Shown: positions 27,824 through 36,952, numbered from the stretch's first letter. The stretch: 64,000 bases of DNA from Pseudomonas putida S13.1.2 (GCF_000498395.2 NZ_CP010979.1:2480001-2544000), one strand, 5' to 3'. Numbers and translations: made by a program. The notes: generated from the sequence alone by a model not told the origin.

Positions 27824-28234
27824 ATGTCCCGCCTCGCCGAATTCCGTGCCCTCGAACGACTGCTTACGGCAAAGCCCGAACTTTCCTTCATTAAAATCGA
27901 CCCCAACCTCATCCGTGACTTCGAATTTGAAAGCAAACTTCACATGCTGCTTGCCGAATATCAATTCAATCTGTCCCATGTCCTGGCCATCATCGAGATC
28001 GAATGCACGACCAACATTGACGAGATCTATCAGCAATGCCGTCCTGTCGCACCGCCCCGACTTTATAGAGCCCGGCGAAGCAAATACTATATAAACCCAC
28101 ACACAGGGCAGGAAGTTGAAGCAAAGAGCACCCTGCACAAAACCGTGCGGTTGTGGATTCAGCAGTACGGCCGGGAGGAGGTCGAAAGCTGGGCAACTGC
28201 ATGGTCTGAGTACACGCCCAAATCTGACCAGTAG
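27824..28234 (+). CDS. Divergent MvaT-family (H-NS-like) protein with an altered DNA-binding loop
   Basis: The start MSRLAEFRALERLL and the segment DFEFESKLHMLLAEYQFNL match the N-terminal coiled-coil oligomerisation region of MvaT/MvaU/Tur proteins, the H-NS counterparts of Pseudomonas. The C-terminal domain is also recognisable (YYINPHTGQEVEAK near residues 88-101 and REEVESWATAW near 117-127). In ordinary MvaT proteins the sequence after the NPHTGE strand reads K-G-G-N-H, the loop that enters the AT-rich minor groove. Here it reads KSTLH (101-105). The protein may oligomerise yet bind DNA differently. It lies in an AT-rich stretch just behind the T6SS effector array. The family call is by eye but rests on both ends of the protein. 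Confidence 0.8.
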   Translation: MSRLAEFRALERLLTAKPELSFIKIDPNLIRDFEFESKLHMLLAEYQFNLSHVLAIIEIECTTNIDEIYQQCRPVAPPRLYRARRSKYYINPHTGQEVEAKSTLHKTVRLWIQQYGREEVESWATAWSEYTPKSDQ

Positions 28235-28521
28235 CCCCCTCACCCTGCCAGGCACGACCACCACAGCCTGCCCTTCCCTTCTGGACCTGCGCCCCATCAG
28301 GCAACCAGGTTGAACGCCTTCTCTCCTTTATTGGCGTGAATCCCTGCCGCGCCCGCAAGCCAACGCAACCGTTCGGTAACCGAACAGTAGCCCGTCTCTT
28401 GAATTGACGCTGCCGCCTTCACTGCTCACCATGCACCGGCCTTGCGTGCCCGTCCTGCCTGGGAGCCGGTCACGTACCCGTAGCACCGCAGCTGAATACA
28501 ATTTCAAGAAATGAGCAGTCT

Positions 28522-29847
28522 ATGAACCACACCAAGACCACCCCCGCCGCGCCCCGGATGCATCAGGGTTCGATTGGCGACAAGCTTCGCGGCGCCTTCG
28601 GCGTCGGCAAGACCCGTTGGGGCATGCTCGCCCTGGTGTTCTTCGCCACCACCCTGAACTACATTGACCGCGCCGCACTTGGCATCATGCAGCCCGTACT
28701 GGCCAAGGAGATGAGCTGGACGGCGATGGACTACGCCAACATCAACTTCTGGTTTCAGGTTGGCTACGCCATCGGCTTTCTGCTGCAGGGCCGGCTGATC
28801 GACAAGGTTGGCGTAAAACGCGCCTTCTTCTTCGCCGTGCTGCTGTGGAGCCTGGCCACCGGTGCCCATGGCCTGGCCACTTCGGCAGCCGGATTCATGG
28901 TCTGCCGTTTCATCCTGGGCCTGACCGAGGCCGCCAACTACCCGGCCTGCGTGAAGACCGTGCGGCTGTGGTTCCCGGCGGGTGAGCGGGCGATCGCTAC
29001 AGGCCTGTTCAACGCCGGCACCAACGTTGGCGCCATGGTCACCCCGGCCCTGCTGCCGCTGATCCTCGCCGTGTGGGGCTGGCAGGCCGCGTTCATCGCC
29101 ATGGGCTGCCTGGGCCTGGTGTGGGTGGTGTTGTGGGTATTGAAGTACTACAACCCTGAAGACCACCCCAGCGTGCGCCAGAGCGAGGTGCAGTACATCC
29201 AGCAGGATGACGAGCCCGAGCCGACGCGCGTGCCGTTCAGCCGTATCCTGCGCCTGCGTGGCACTTGGGCTTTTGCGGTGGCCTATGCGATTACTGCGCC
29301 GGTGTTCTGGTTCTACCTGTACTGGCTGCCGCCGTTTCTCAACCAGCAATACAGCCTGGGCATCAACGTGACCCAGATGGGCATCCCGTTGATCATCATC
29401 TGGCTGACTGCGGATTTTGGCAGCATCGGCGGCGGCATCCTGTCGTCCTGGCTGATCGGCCGTGGCGTGCGCGCCACCACCGCGCGGCTGGTATCGATGC
29501 TGATCTTTGCCTGCACCATGGTCAGCGTCGTCTTTGCCGCCAACGCCAGTGGCCTGTGGGTTGCAGTGGCGGCCATCTCGCTGGCGGTTGGCGCCCATCA
29601 GGCGTGGACGGCGAATATCTGGAGCTTGGTGATGGACTACACACCCAAGCACCTGGTGAGCACGGTATTCGGCTTCGGCAGCATGTGCGCGGCGATTGGC
29701 GGGATGTTCATGACGCAGACCGTCGGCAGCGTGCTGACCGCCACCAACAACAACTATGCCGTGTTGTTCACGATGATCCCGGCCATGTATTTCCTGGCGC
29801 TGGTGTGGATGTACTTCATGGCACCACGCAAGGTCGAGAGCGCCTGA
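28522..29847 (+). CDS. MFS transporter, anion:cation symporter-like (hexuronate/organic acid type)
   Basis: This 441-residue inner-membrane carrier has about 12 predicted spans. The first contains LVFFATTLNYIDRAALGIMQP, typical of the ACS branch (ExuT, GudP, phthalate and related permeases), and the loop after span 2-3 has GRLIDKVGVKRAF. The sequence NYPACVKTVRLWFPAGERAIATG is the family signature before span 5. The likely substrate is an organic acid or sugar acid, perhaps linked to the isomerase and dehydrogenase genes on the other side of the REP array, but the substrate is not decided by sequence. A strong terminator follows directly. Confidence 0.85.
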   Translation: MNHTKTTPAAPRMHQGSIGDKLRGAFGVGKTRWGMLALVFFATTLNYIDRAALGIMQPVLAKEMSWTAMDYANINFWFQVGYAIGFLLQGRLIDKVGVKRAFFFAVLLWSLATGAHGLATSAAGFMVCRFILGLTEAANYPACVKTVRLWFPAGERAIATGLFNAGTNVGAMVTPALLPLILAVWGWQAAFIAMGCLGLVWVVLWVLKYYNPEDHPSVRQSEVQYIQQDDEPEPTRVPFSRILRLRGTWAFAVAYAITAPVFWFYLYWLPPFLNQQYSLGINVTQMGIPLIIIWLTADFGSIGGGILSSWLIGRGVRATTARLVSMLIFACTMVSVVFAANASGLWVAVAAISLAVGAHQAWTANIWSLVMDYTPKHLVSTVFGFGSMCAAIGGMFMTQTVGSVLTATNNNYAVLFTMIPAMYFLALVWMYFMAPRKVESA

Positions 29848-29871
29848 GGGCGCTAGCCACTTACCTCTACG

Positions 29872-29896
29872 GGGCCCTTGCGGGCCCTTTTTTTTT
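29872..29896 (+). terminator. Rho-independent terminator after the MFS gene
   Basis: GGGCCC, loop TTGC, GGGCCC followed by a run of nine T residues lies 25 bases after the MFS stop. It is a textbook intrinsic terminator. Confidence 0.9.
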
Positions 29897-30786
29897 CGGT
29901 GATCACACGGAGAATGGCACCGGCTCCGCCGGTGTTCGCGGGGCAAGCCCGCTCCCACAGTGACCGCGCTAGCTCTCGGGTGTTGTGCAAGACAGTTGTC
30001 ACCACAGGTACTGCATAAGCCTGAAGCCTGCTCGGTACCTGTGGAAGCGGGCGTGCCCGCGAAGAATCCAACACGGTGAATGGCACCGGCTCCGCCGGTG
30101 TTCGCGGGGCAAGCCCGCTCCCACAGTGACCGCGCTAGCTCTCGGGTGTTGTGCAAGACAGTTGTCACCACAGGTACTGCATAAGCCTGAAGCCTGCTCG
30201 GTACCTGTGGAAGCGGGCGTGCCCGCGAAGAATCCAACACGGTGAATGGCACCGGCTCCGCCGGTGTTCGCGGGGCAAGCCCGCTCCCACAATGATCGCG
30301 CTAGCTCTCAGGTGTTGTGCAAGACAGTTGTCACCACAAGTACTGCATATGCCTGAAGCCTGCGCGATTACCTGTGGGAGCGGGCGTGCCCGCGAAGAAT
30401 CCAGCGCGGTGGATGGCACCGGCTTTGCCGGTGTTCGCGGGGCAAGCCCGCTCCTACAGTGATCGCGCTAGCTCTCGGGTGTTGCGCAATACAGTTGTCA
30501 CCACAGGTACTGCATAAGCCTGAAGCCTGCGCGATTACCTGTGGGAGCGGGTTTACCCGCGAAGAATCCAACACGGTGAATGGCACCGGCTCCGCCGGTG
30601 TTCGCGGGGCAAGCCCGCTCCCACAGTGATCGCGCTGGCGTTTAGGCGTTGTGCAAGACAGTTGTCCCCACAGGTACTGCATATGCCTGAAGCCTGCGCG
30701 CTTACCTGTGGGAGCGGGTTTACCCGCGAAGAATCCAACACGGTGAATGGCACCGGCTCCGCCGGTGTTCGCGGGGCAAGCCCGCT

Positions 30787-31956
30787 TGTATGGTTAGACT
30801 TGAAGGGGTGGTGGGACTAAATGCCCGATTCTGACTGTTCACAGCAGTACAGACCGTGGGAGACATCGCCCCACCCCTTCCACCAAAGCGCCGATAAAGA
30901 ATGCATCGTTTGCAAACGACGATAGAAGCAAGCCAGCGCCTCTTGGTGAAACCCCTTCAAGCCAAAAAACCATAACGTGAGGAGGCTCCCGTGGCAATGC
31001 AGGCTGGCAAATTGATCGTGGGTGCGGATGTCGCGAAAGCAGAGTTAGTGATTCATCACGATGATCGCGATGAGATCATCAAGGTGAAAAATACCAAACC
31101 GGAAATCAAGAAATGGCTGAAGCAACAGCCTCTCAACACGGCAATTGCTGTTGAGGCGACCAATGTTTACCACCTGGACTTGGTTGAGCTGGCCCATAGC
31201 CTGGGTTTCGAGGTCTATGTCATTGATGGGTTCCAACTGAGCAACTACCGCAAAAGCGTGGGTGTGCGGGTAAAAACGGACCCCTCTGATGCTCGGTTGT
31301 TATCCCGATTTTTGAAAAACGAGGGGGAAGACCTCCGCCCTTGGACTCCCCCTCCCGCCGTCTACGGCAAGCTTCAGAGCCTTCTGCGACGCCGAGCGGC
31401 CTTGGTGACTGCCCGCACGGCGATGACTCAGAGCTGGGCTAATGAAGCCCTCTTGAAAGCCGCCTTCCAAACCTTTGTAAAATCGATAGACCGGCTGGAT
31501 TTGTTGATCCAAAAGAAAATTAAAGAAGTGCTGCGCGAAGCTGGGCTGCACGAGCAAGTTGCTCGCTGCCAAGCGGTAGAGGGCATTGGGTTTCTCACCG
31601 CCACTGCCTTGGTAATGGCCTTTATGCGGGGCGAGTTCAAGAGCAGTGATTCGTACATTGCATTCCTGGGAATGGATCTACGAGTGATTGATTCTGGGCA
31701 GAAGAATGGACGTCGCCGCCTGACCAAGCGAGGCTGCTCAGAAATCCGTCGTCTGTTGCATAACGCGGCGATGTCAGCCAGCCGGACGGCCACTTGGAAA
31801 GGGATCTACGAACAACATCGCAATGCGGGTAAAGCAACAACCCAGGCGTTGGTAATCCTGGCCAGAAAGCTTGCGCGAGTGGCATTCGCCCTGATGAAGA
31901 ATCAGGACGAATATGTCTCCAAAGGTGGGAAACCGGCTTGCTGAAAACCATAGAAT
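30787..31956 (+). mobile_element. IS110-family insertion sequence inside a REP element
   Basis: The element is about 1170 bp. The left flank ends CCCGCT and the right flank resumes CTCCCACAG, so a 2-base CT is present at both sides and the interrupted REP reads CCCGCTCCCACAG when closed. Subterminal 7-bp inverted repeats TATGGTT (30789-30795) and AACCATA (31946-31952) are visible. REP elements are known targets of IS110-family elements in P. putida (ISPpu9/ISPpu10 type), and this element probably belongs to that group. The leader of about 200 bases before the transposase can form alternative hairpins. Confidence 0.9.
30991..31944 (+). CDS. IS110-family transposase (DEDD)
   Basis: The 317-residue transposase has the RuvC-like DEDD residues D13 (VGADVAKAEL), E55 (IAVEATNVYH), D97 and D100 (VKTDPSDARLL), and the C-terminal transposase_20 region with VEGIGFLTATALV and LGMDLRVIDSGQKNGRRRLTKRG. 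I used GTG 30991, five bases after a strong GAGGAGG; the ATG at 30997 is an alternative. The frame is complete, so the element may still be active. It moves by an unusual site-specific reaction without the long terminal inverted repeats of most insertion sequences. Confidence 0.93.
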   Translation: MAMQAGKLIVGADVAKAELVIHHDDRDEIIKVKNTKPEIKKWLKQQPLNTAIAVEATNVYHLDLVELAHSLGFEVYVIDGFQLSNYRKSVGVRVKTDPSDARLLSRFLKNEGEDLRPWTPPPAVYGKLQSLLRRRAALVTARTAMTQSWANEALLKAAFQTFVKSIDRLDLLIQKKIKEVLREAGLHEQVARCQAVEGIGFLTATALVMAFMRGEFKSSDSYIAFLGMDLRVIDSGQKNGRRRLTKRGCSEIRRLLHNAAMSASRTATWKGIYEQHRNAGKATTQALVILARKLARVAFALMKNQDEYVSKGGKPAC

Positions 31957-32198
31957 CTCCCACAGTGATCGCGCTGGCGTTTAGGTGTTGTGCAAGACAG
32001 TTGTCCCCACAGGTACTGCATAAGCCTGAAGCCTGCGCGATTACCTGTGGGAGCGGGTTTACCCGCGAAGAATCCAACACGGTGAATGGCACCGGCTCCG
32101 CCGGTGTTCGCGGGTAAGCCCGGTCCCACTGTGATCGTGCAAACTTCATCGTGTGAGCAAGACGGTTGCTCCCGCAAAGGCCCGCATTGCCGGTCGGA

Positions 32199-33014
32199 TC
32201 AGGCTGTGGCCAGTACCGCCATGGCTTTCTCCAGCGCCATACGCGCGCGCTGTTCGCCGCTGATGCCCTGCTCCAGCAACTGCCGTGTGGGAATTTCCAG
32301 GCTCAGCGGCACGGTTGGCGGCAAGCCGCGCAGCAAGCTGACCAGGTCGGCATCGCCGTCACCCGGGAAGCGCCTTTCATTACGCGCCTGACGCAGGATT
32401 TCGTCCATGTCGGCCGGTACCGGGCCGGCGACGTCGCACAGCTGGGCATAACGCATGCGCTGCGGCGCCAGTTGTGCCAAGTCGTCCAGCGAAGACCGGG
32501 AGCGATTGAAGTGGAAGGCATCCACCAGTACGCAGCCATTGCTGCGGTCGGCGTTGGCCACCACCCGCATGGCCTGGCTCAGGTCGCGCACATCAGTCCA
32601 GGGCATGAACTCCAGATGCGGGTAAATGCCATACCCCGCTGCCAGGTCACACAACGCGGCAAAGCGCTCGGTCAGACGGGCTTCATCCGGGTCGTTGCCA
32701 GCCACCAGCAGCTCTGTGCCACCCAGCTCGGCGCCTACCGCCAGAATCGGTTCGAAATCGGCCACGCAGGTTTCGGGCTTCAGGCGCAGTATCTCCAGGT
32801 CGAGCACCTTGATACCGGTGTCGCGCAGGCGCGCCTGGGTGTGCCGGCGCAGGTCGGCGTCGGCCACCAGCGGGAAATGCTGCTCCTGTTCGGTGGCCGG
32901 CACCAGGCGCAGGCCAACGTGGCTGTAACCGGCGCGGGCAGCTGCCTCGACCATGTCCGGCGGGGACAGTTCGAGGACCGTCAGGGCGGCGAGGGAGAAA
33001 ATTCGATCAGTCAT
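32199..33014 (-). CDS. Sugar phosphate isomerase/epimerase-like TIM barrel protein
   Basis: This 271-residue protein has the xylose-isomerase-like/AP-endonuclease-2 TIM barrel pattern: AAARAGYSHVGLRLVPA at the first strands, LEFMPWTDVRDL with a metal-binding glutamate near residue 136, VLVDAFHFNRS and YAQLCDVAGPVP in the middle and late strands, and LSLEIPTRQLLEQG at the end. Relatives include inosose dehydratase, hydroxypyruvate isomerase and dehydroshikimate dehydratase, and the exact reaction cannot be told. It lies 31 bases after a Gfo/Idh/MocA dehydrogenase on the same strand, a common partnership in polyol or keto-acid catabolism. Confidence 0.78.
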   Translation of the reverse strand: MTDRIFSLAALTVLELSPPDMVEAAARAGYSHVGLRLVPATEQEQHFPLVADADLRRHTQARLRDTGIKVLDLEILRLKPETCVADFEPILAVGAELGGTELLVAGNDPDEARLTERFAALCDLAAGYGIYPHLEFMPWTDVRDLSQAMRVVANADRSNGCVLVDAFHFNRSRSSLDDLAQLAPQRMRYAQLCDVAGPVPADMDEILRQARNERRFPGDGDADLVSLLRGLPPTVPLSLEIPTRQLLEQGISGEQRARMALEKAMAVLATA

Positions 33015-33045
33015 TGTTCGTCACCAAAAATAAGTCAAGGTCGGC

Positions 33046-34098
33046 TTAGGCAATCTGCTCGGGCGCACAGGCTCGGCCGCTTTGTGAGGCCTGGCGAATG
33101 GCTTCGACCAGCGCCAGGGTGCGGCCAGCGTCGGCAGCGTCGATCAGCGGCGCCTGCTCACCCCGGGCAACCCGCACGAAATGCTGCAACTGCAAGGTCA
33201 ATGCCTCGCCGCCAGGAATGGTTTCTTCGCTCTGCAGCAGCGGCGTGTGCCAGCCCGACCCCGCCTCGGCGTAGTGCCAGCGCTTGAGCTGGGGAATGCT
33301 CAACGCCCCTTGGGTGCCAGCCAGCAGATAGCACGGCTGGCCATCCTGGCGCGGGTATATCGGGCTTTCGCCAGAGTCCAGCTCCCAGCTCCACGGCGCG
33401 GCCACCGCGTCGGAGCCGGTCAGGCTGCCCAACGCACCGTTGGCAAACTGCAGCAGCACCGCCGCGCTGTCTTCGTTGGCAAAACCGCGTACATCGTTAC
33501 GGGTGAACGCCTGCACCTGCACCACCTCGCCGCACAGATGGCGCAGCAGGTCGAGGTCGTGGATCAGGTTGGTCAGCAAGAAGCCCGCCCCCGGCTCGCG
33601 ACGCCATTGGGTTTCGAAGTAGCTGTCAGGTTTTTGCAACTGCCACAGTGCGGTGACATTGATCAGCCGGCCCAGCTTGCCGTCGGCAATCACCTGGTGC
33701 GCCTTGGCGATCAGTGGATTGTGGCGCCGGTGATGGCCGACCAGCACTGGCACACCCCGGCTGCGCGATGCCTCTACCAACGCACGGACTTCATCCAGGT
33801 GCACGCCCACCGGCTTCTCGACCAGCACTGGCACGCCGGCCTCGATGCAGTCCAGAGCGGTAGCCACATGCAGGTTGTTCGGGTTGGCAACAATCACTGC
33901 CTCTGGGCGCACATGCTCCAGCATCTGTCGATGGTCGGCAAAACAGGGCACGCCACATTCGGCGGCAAAAGCGTCGGCCTGCGGGCCGGGGTCGGCCACC
34001 GCACACAGTTGGGCTTGCGGCACATTACGCAGGTGCTGGTAGTGCTGGCGGCCCATGATGCCGGCGCCGATCAAGGCAATACGAAGGGGTGCGTTCAA
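33046..34098 (-). CDS. Gfo/Idh/MocA family NAD(P)-dependent oxidoreductase
   Basis: The 350-residue protein begins with a Rossmann motif (IALIGAGIMGRQHYQHL, residues 7-23). The MocA signature VLVEKPVGVHLDEV follows near residue 92, and a C-terminal alpha/beta domain includes GHHRRHNPLIAKA and FLLTNLIHDLDLLRHLCGEV with the usual catalytic histidine region. It should oxidise a cyclic polyol, sugar or related hydroxy acid. It is co-directional with the IclR regulator upstream and the isomerase-like gene downstream. Confidence 0.85.
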   Translation of the reverse strand: MNAPLRIALIGAGIMGRQHYQHLRNVPQAQLCAVADPGPQADAFAAECGVPCFADHRQMLEHVRPEAVIVANPNNLHVATALDCIEAGVPVLVEKPVGVHLDEVRALVEASRSRGVPVLVGHHRRHNPLIAKAHQVIADGKLGRLINVTALWQLQKPDSYFETQWRREPGAGFLLTNLIHDLDLLRHLCGEVVQVQAFTRNDVRGFANEDSAAVLLQFANGALGSLTGSDAVAAPWSWELDSGESPIYPRQDGQPCYLLAGTQGALSIPQLKRWHYAEAGSGWHTPLLQSEETIPGGEALTLQLQHFVRVARGEQAPLIDAADAGRTLALVEAIRQASQSGRACAPEQIA

Positions 34099-34238
34099 CA
34101 GCCTGTCCTCTTGTCATTGTTGTTTTACTGATTCTGGGACCAGATTCCAGAATCAGCACTCAACAATTTAGAACCAAGTTCAGCTTTTCAGAAGAACCTG
34201 CGAAACAGACTGTGCGGTAATCGACCAGTAATGTGCCT

Positions 34239-35015
34239 TCAGGCAAACAGTTCGCTTGCCCGGCTGGCTGCGGACAGCTCCTGCGCCGCCGCGAGCAACA
34301 GTGGCGCCAGCTCTGCCAGGCGGCTTTGCGCCATCCTTGCGCTGGGCCCGGCGATGCTCAATACGCCAATCACTTCGTCAGTTTGCGGGCGACGCACCAC
34401 AGCAGCCAGGGCCGAGGTACCGATGGCCGAGGTTTCCTCGACCCAGGCATAACCCTGCTCGCGGGCACGGTGCAGGTAGGCAAGCAGCTCCTCAGTGGAA
34501 CGTGGCGCATTCGGGCCGAACTGCGCAGGGTCGGCAATGCCTTGGCGCAACACCATCTGCAACGCCTGCTCATCGTCCAGGCTGGCCAGCCACGCATGCC
34601 CTGAGGCGGTGTAGAACAGTGGCGCATCGCGGCCCATGTCCGGGTCGTAGCGCAGCCCGGAGCGAGCGCCCTGGGACTTGGCGATCCAGGTCTGACGGGC
34701 ACCGTCGATCACCCCAAGGCGCACCAGTTCGCCGCTGTCCTGGGCCAGGCGGTCGAGAATCGGCTGGATGATGTCGGCACCGTTGCTGGACAGGTAACGA
34801 AAGCCCAGGGCCACCAGCTTGGCCGACAGCTGGTAGCGGTTGTTGTCGCGGTTCTGCCGCACGTAACCCAGCCGCACCAGCTCGGTGAGCATGCGGTGGG
34901 CCGCGCTCTTGGGAATGTCCAAGCGCTCGGCCAGGGTTTGCAATGGAAGCCCTTGGGGTTCACCGGTAAGGCTTTCTACAAGACTGAAGGCGCGTTCGAT
35001 CTGACTACCAGCCAT
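34239..35015 (-). CDS. IclR-family transcriptional regulator
   Basis: I chose ATG 35015 (MAGSQIERAFSLVESL), which gives the usual 258 residues and lies downstream of a purine-rich AGGGA; longer frames add an unrelated stretch. The N-terminal winged helix is clear (TLAERLDIPKSAAHRMLTEL, NRYQLSAKLVALGFRYL), followed by the IclR effector domain (GRDAPLFYTASGHAWLASL, EETSAIGTSALAAVVRRP, VIGVLSIAGPSARM). It is divergent from the FAD-dependent dehydrogenase at 35210 and upstream of two co-directional catabolic genes, so it probably controls both sides. The effector molecule is unknown. Confidence 0.9.
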   Translation of the reverse strand: MAGSQIERAFSLVESLTGEPQGLPLQTLAERLDIPKSAAHRMLTELVRLGYVRQNRDNNRYQLSAKLVALGFRYLSSNGADIIQPILDRLAQDSGELVRLGVIDGARQTWIAKSQGARSGLRYDPDMGRDAPLFYTASGHAWLASLDDEQALQMVLRQGIADPAQFGPNAPRSTEELLAYLHRAREQGYAWVEETSAIGTSALAAVVRRPQTDEVIGVLSIAGPSARMAQSRLAELAPLLLAAAQELSAASRASELFA

Positions 35016-35209
35016 GACACAGGTCCCTGAATTTTTTGCGGATTCTAGAAGATGATTCCACATGAGTGGTAGAGGGCGAAGCCAGGAGGCCGTGAAATGT
35101 CCGGTTATCGCCCAGTAGTTGCCCTGCCAGGCCGACATGCCCTTGCGGGCTGAAGCACTGCGGATAAAAATGTGGAACCTTGTTCTAATAACAAAACAGG
35201 AACGCCGCA

Positions 35210-36922
35210 ATGCCTTCTGCAGCTCTCGATACCGAATACGATGTACTGGTCATAGGCTCCGGCGCCGCCGGGCTGGCTGCGGCCGTGACAGCTGCCTGGC
35301 ACGGGCAGAAGGTGATCGTGCTGGAGAAGGAGCCCGTGTTTGGCGGCGCCACCGCCTGGTCTGGCGGCTGGGCATGGGTGCCGCGCAACCCGCTGGCCCA
35401 GCGGGCTGGCATTGTGGAAGACATCGAGCAGCCACGCACCTACCTGCGCAATGAGCTGGGGGCGTATTACAACGCCGAGCGCGTGGATGCCTTCCTCGAA
35501 GCTTGCCCGCACATGGTGGCGTTCTTCGAGAAGCACACAGCGTTGCAGTTTGCTGACGGCAACGGCATCCCGGACATGCATGGCGACACACCCGGTGCGG
35601 CCCAGGGCGGGCACCAGGTGATCGCCGCACCGTACGACGCCCGCCAGGTTGGCGCCTTGCTGCCGCGCCTGCGCAAGACCCTGCGCGAAACCTCGTTCAT
35701 GGGCATGCCGATCATGGCCGGCGCCGACCTGGCCGCCTTCCTCAACATGACCCGCTCGCCCAAGGCCTTGCTGCACGTGTGCAAGCGCTTTGGCCGCCAC
35801 CTGTATCACCTGGCCCGGCATGGCCGGGCGATGCACCTGGTCAACGGCGTTGCATTGGTGGCACGCCTGGCCAAATCGGCACAAGACCTGGGCGTGCACC
35901 TGCAGGAGTCGGCGCCGGCCAAACGCCTGCTGGTCGAAGAGGGCCAGGTACGCGGGGTGCTGGTGGGCACGCCGCAGGGCGATCGGCAGATCCGGGCCAA
36001 GGCCGTGGTACTCGCGGCAGGTGGCTTCCCCAACGATAACGCCCGGCGCCGGCAGCTTTTCCCGCGTGATGCCAGCGGCCACGACAACCTGGCCCTGCCG
36101 CCGCAGGGTTGTTCCGGTGACGGGCTGCGCCTGGGCGAGTCGGCCGGTGGCGTGGTTGCCACCGACCTCAAATCGCCAGTGGCCTGGGCACCGGTTTCGC
36201 AGGTGCCGCACCGCGACGGCAGCGTCGGCCACTTCCCGCACATCATCGAGCGCGGCAAGCCCGGCATCATTGGCGTGCTGGCCAGCGGCAAACGCTTTGT
36301 CAACGAAGCGCATGGCTATTACGACTATGTGTCAGCCATGGTCGCAGCAGTGCCGCCGGATGAGGAAGTGTGCTCGTGGCTGGTTTGCGACCATCGCTTC
36401 TTGCGCCGCTATGGCCTGGGTTACGCCCGCCCGGCACCGCTGCCGGTAGGGCCGCATGTGCGCAATGGTTACCTCAAGCGCGGCACCACGCTCGAACAGC
36501 TCGCCCAGGCTTGTGGCATCGACCCGTCCGGGCTACGCGCAACGGTCGATGACTTCAATACCCATGCCCGCAACGGACAGGACCCGGCATTCGGCCGTGG
36601 TTCCACACCGTTCAACCGCAAGCAGGGCGACCCGCAGCACAAAGGGCCCAACCCTTGTGTAGCGCCCATTGAGCATGGGCCGTTCTATGCGGTGAAGGTG
36701 AAGCCTGGCTGCTTTGGCACCTTTGCCGGGCTGCGCACCGATGGCAGTGCCCGCGTGCTGGACGAGGCCGGGCAGCCGATCCCGGGGCTGTATGCTGCAG
36801 GTACCGACATGGCCAGCGTGTTTGGTGGCTGGTACCCGTCGGGTGGCATCAACCTGGGCCCGGCGCTGACCTTTGGTTATGTGGCCGGGCGGCACATTGC
36901 CGGGGTGCAAGGGTACGAGTGA
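35210..36922 (+). CDS. FAD-dependent dehydrogenase (3-ketosteroid dehydrogenase/fumarate reductase flavoprotein type)
   Basis: This 570-residue protein starts with an FAD-binding dinucleotide fold (YDVLVIGSGAAGLAAAVTAA; GSGAAG at 16-21) and has the EKEPVFGGATAWSGGWAW motif. The C-terminal FAD contact is GGWYPSGGINLGPALTFGYV. The overall pattern is that of the FAD_binding_2 family, which includes KstD-type 3-ketosteroid dehydrogenases, urocanate and fumarate reductases and tricarballylate dehydrogenase. There is no signal peptide or heme motif, so it should be cytoplasmic. It is divergent from the IclR gene and followed by a strong terminator hairpin. The substrate is not evident. Confidence 0.82.
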   Translation: MPSAALDTEYDVLVIGSGAAGLAAAVTAAWHGQKVIVLEKEPVFGGATAWSGGWAWVPRNPLAQRAGIVEDIEQPRTYLRNELGAYYNAERVDAFLEACPHMVAFFEKHTALQFADGNGIPDMHGDTPGAAQGGHQVIAAPYDARQVGALLPRLRKTLRETSFMGMPIMAGADLAAFLNMTRSPKALLHVCKRFGRHLYHLARHGRAMHLVNGVALVARLAKSAQDLGVHLQESAPAKRLLVEEGQVRGVLVGTPQGDRQIRAKAVVLAAGGFPNDNARRRQLFPRDASGHDNLALPPQGCSGDGLRLGESAGGVVATDLKSPVAWAPVSQVPHRDGSVGHFPHIIERGKPGIIGVLASGKRFVNEAHGYYDYVSAMVAAVPPDEEVCSWLVCDHRFLRRYGLGYARPAPLPVGPHVRNGYLKRGTTLEQLAQACGIDPSGLRATVDDFNTHARNGQDPAFGRGSTPFNRKQGDPQHKGPNPCVAPIEHGPFYAVKVKPGCFGTFAGLRTDGSARVLDEAGQPIPGLYAAGTDMASVFGGWYPSGGINLGPALTFGYVAGRHIAGVQGYE

Positions 36923-36952
36923 GGTACGCCGAAAGGTTTGCAGCGTTTATAA

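Larger units (their letters stand above)
29912..32140. repeat. Seven-unit 166/167-bp tandem array of REP pairs, interrupted by an IS
   Basis: A unit of 166-167 bases recurs with starts (GAATGGCACCGG or a variant) at 29912, 30078, 30244, 30411, 30578, 30745 and 32084. Each unit has one outward/inward pair of P. putida-type REP elements (GCGGGCAAGCCCGCTCC-like and its reverse, GGGAGCGGGTTTACCCGC) and a linker of about 78 bases with CAAGACAGTTGTC. The sixth unit is split by an IS110-family element; removing 1172 bases restores exact 167-base spacing to the seventh. Frames crossing this array are artefacts of the repeat. Confidence 0.93.

Noticed and set aside
28504..30252. 582-codon minus-strand frame across the MFS gene and REP units
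   Set aside because: It combines the antisense of the MFS gene with repeated REP-derived peptides and has no start context.
29912..32140. CRISPR array
   Set aside because: Units are 166-167 bases, repeated along their whole length, with REP hairpins; there are no unique spacers and no cas genes.
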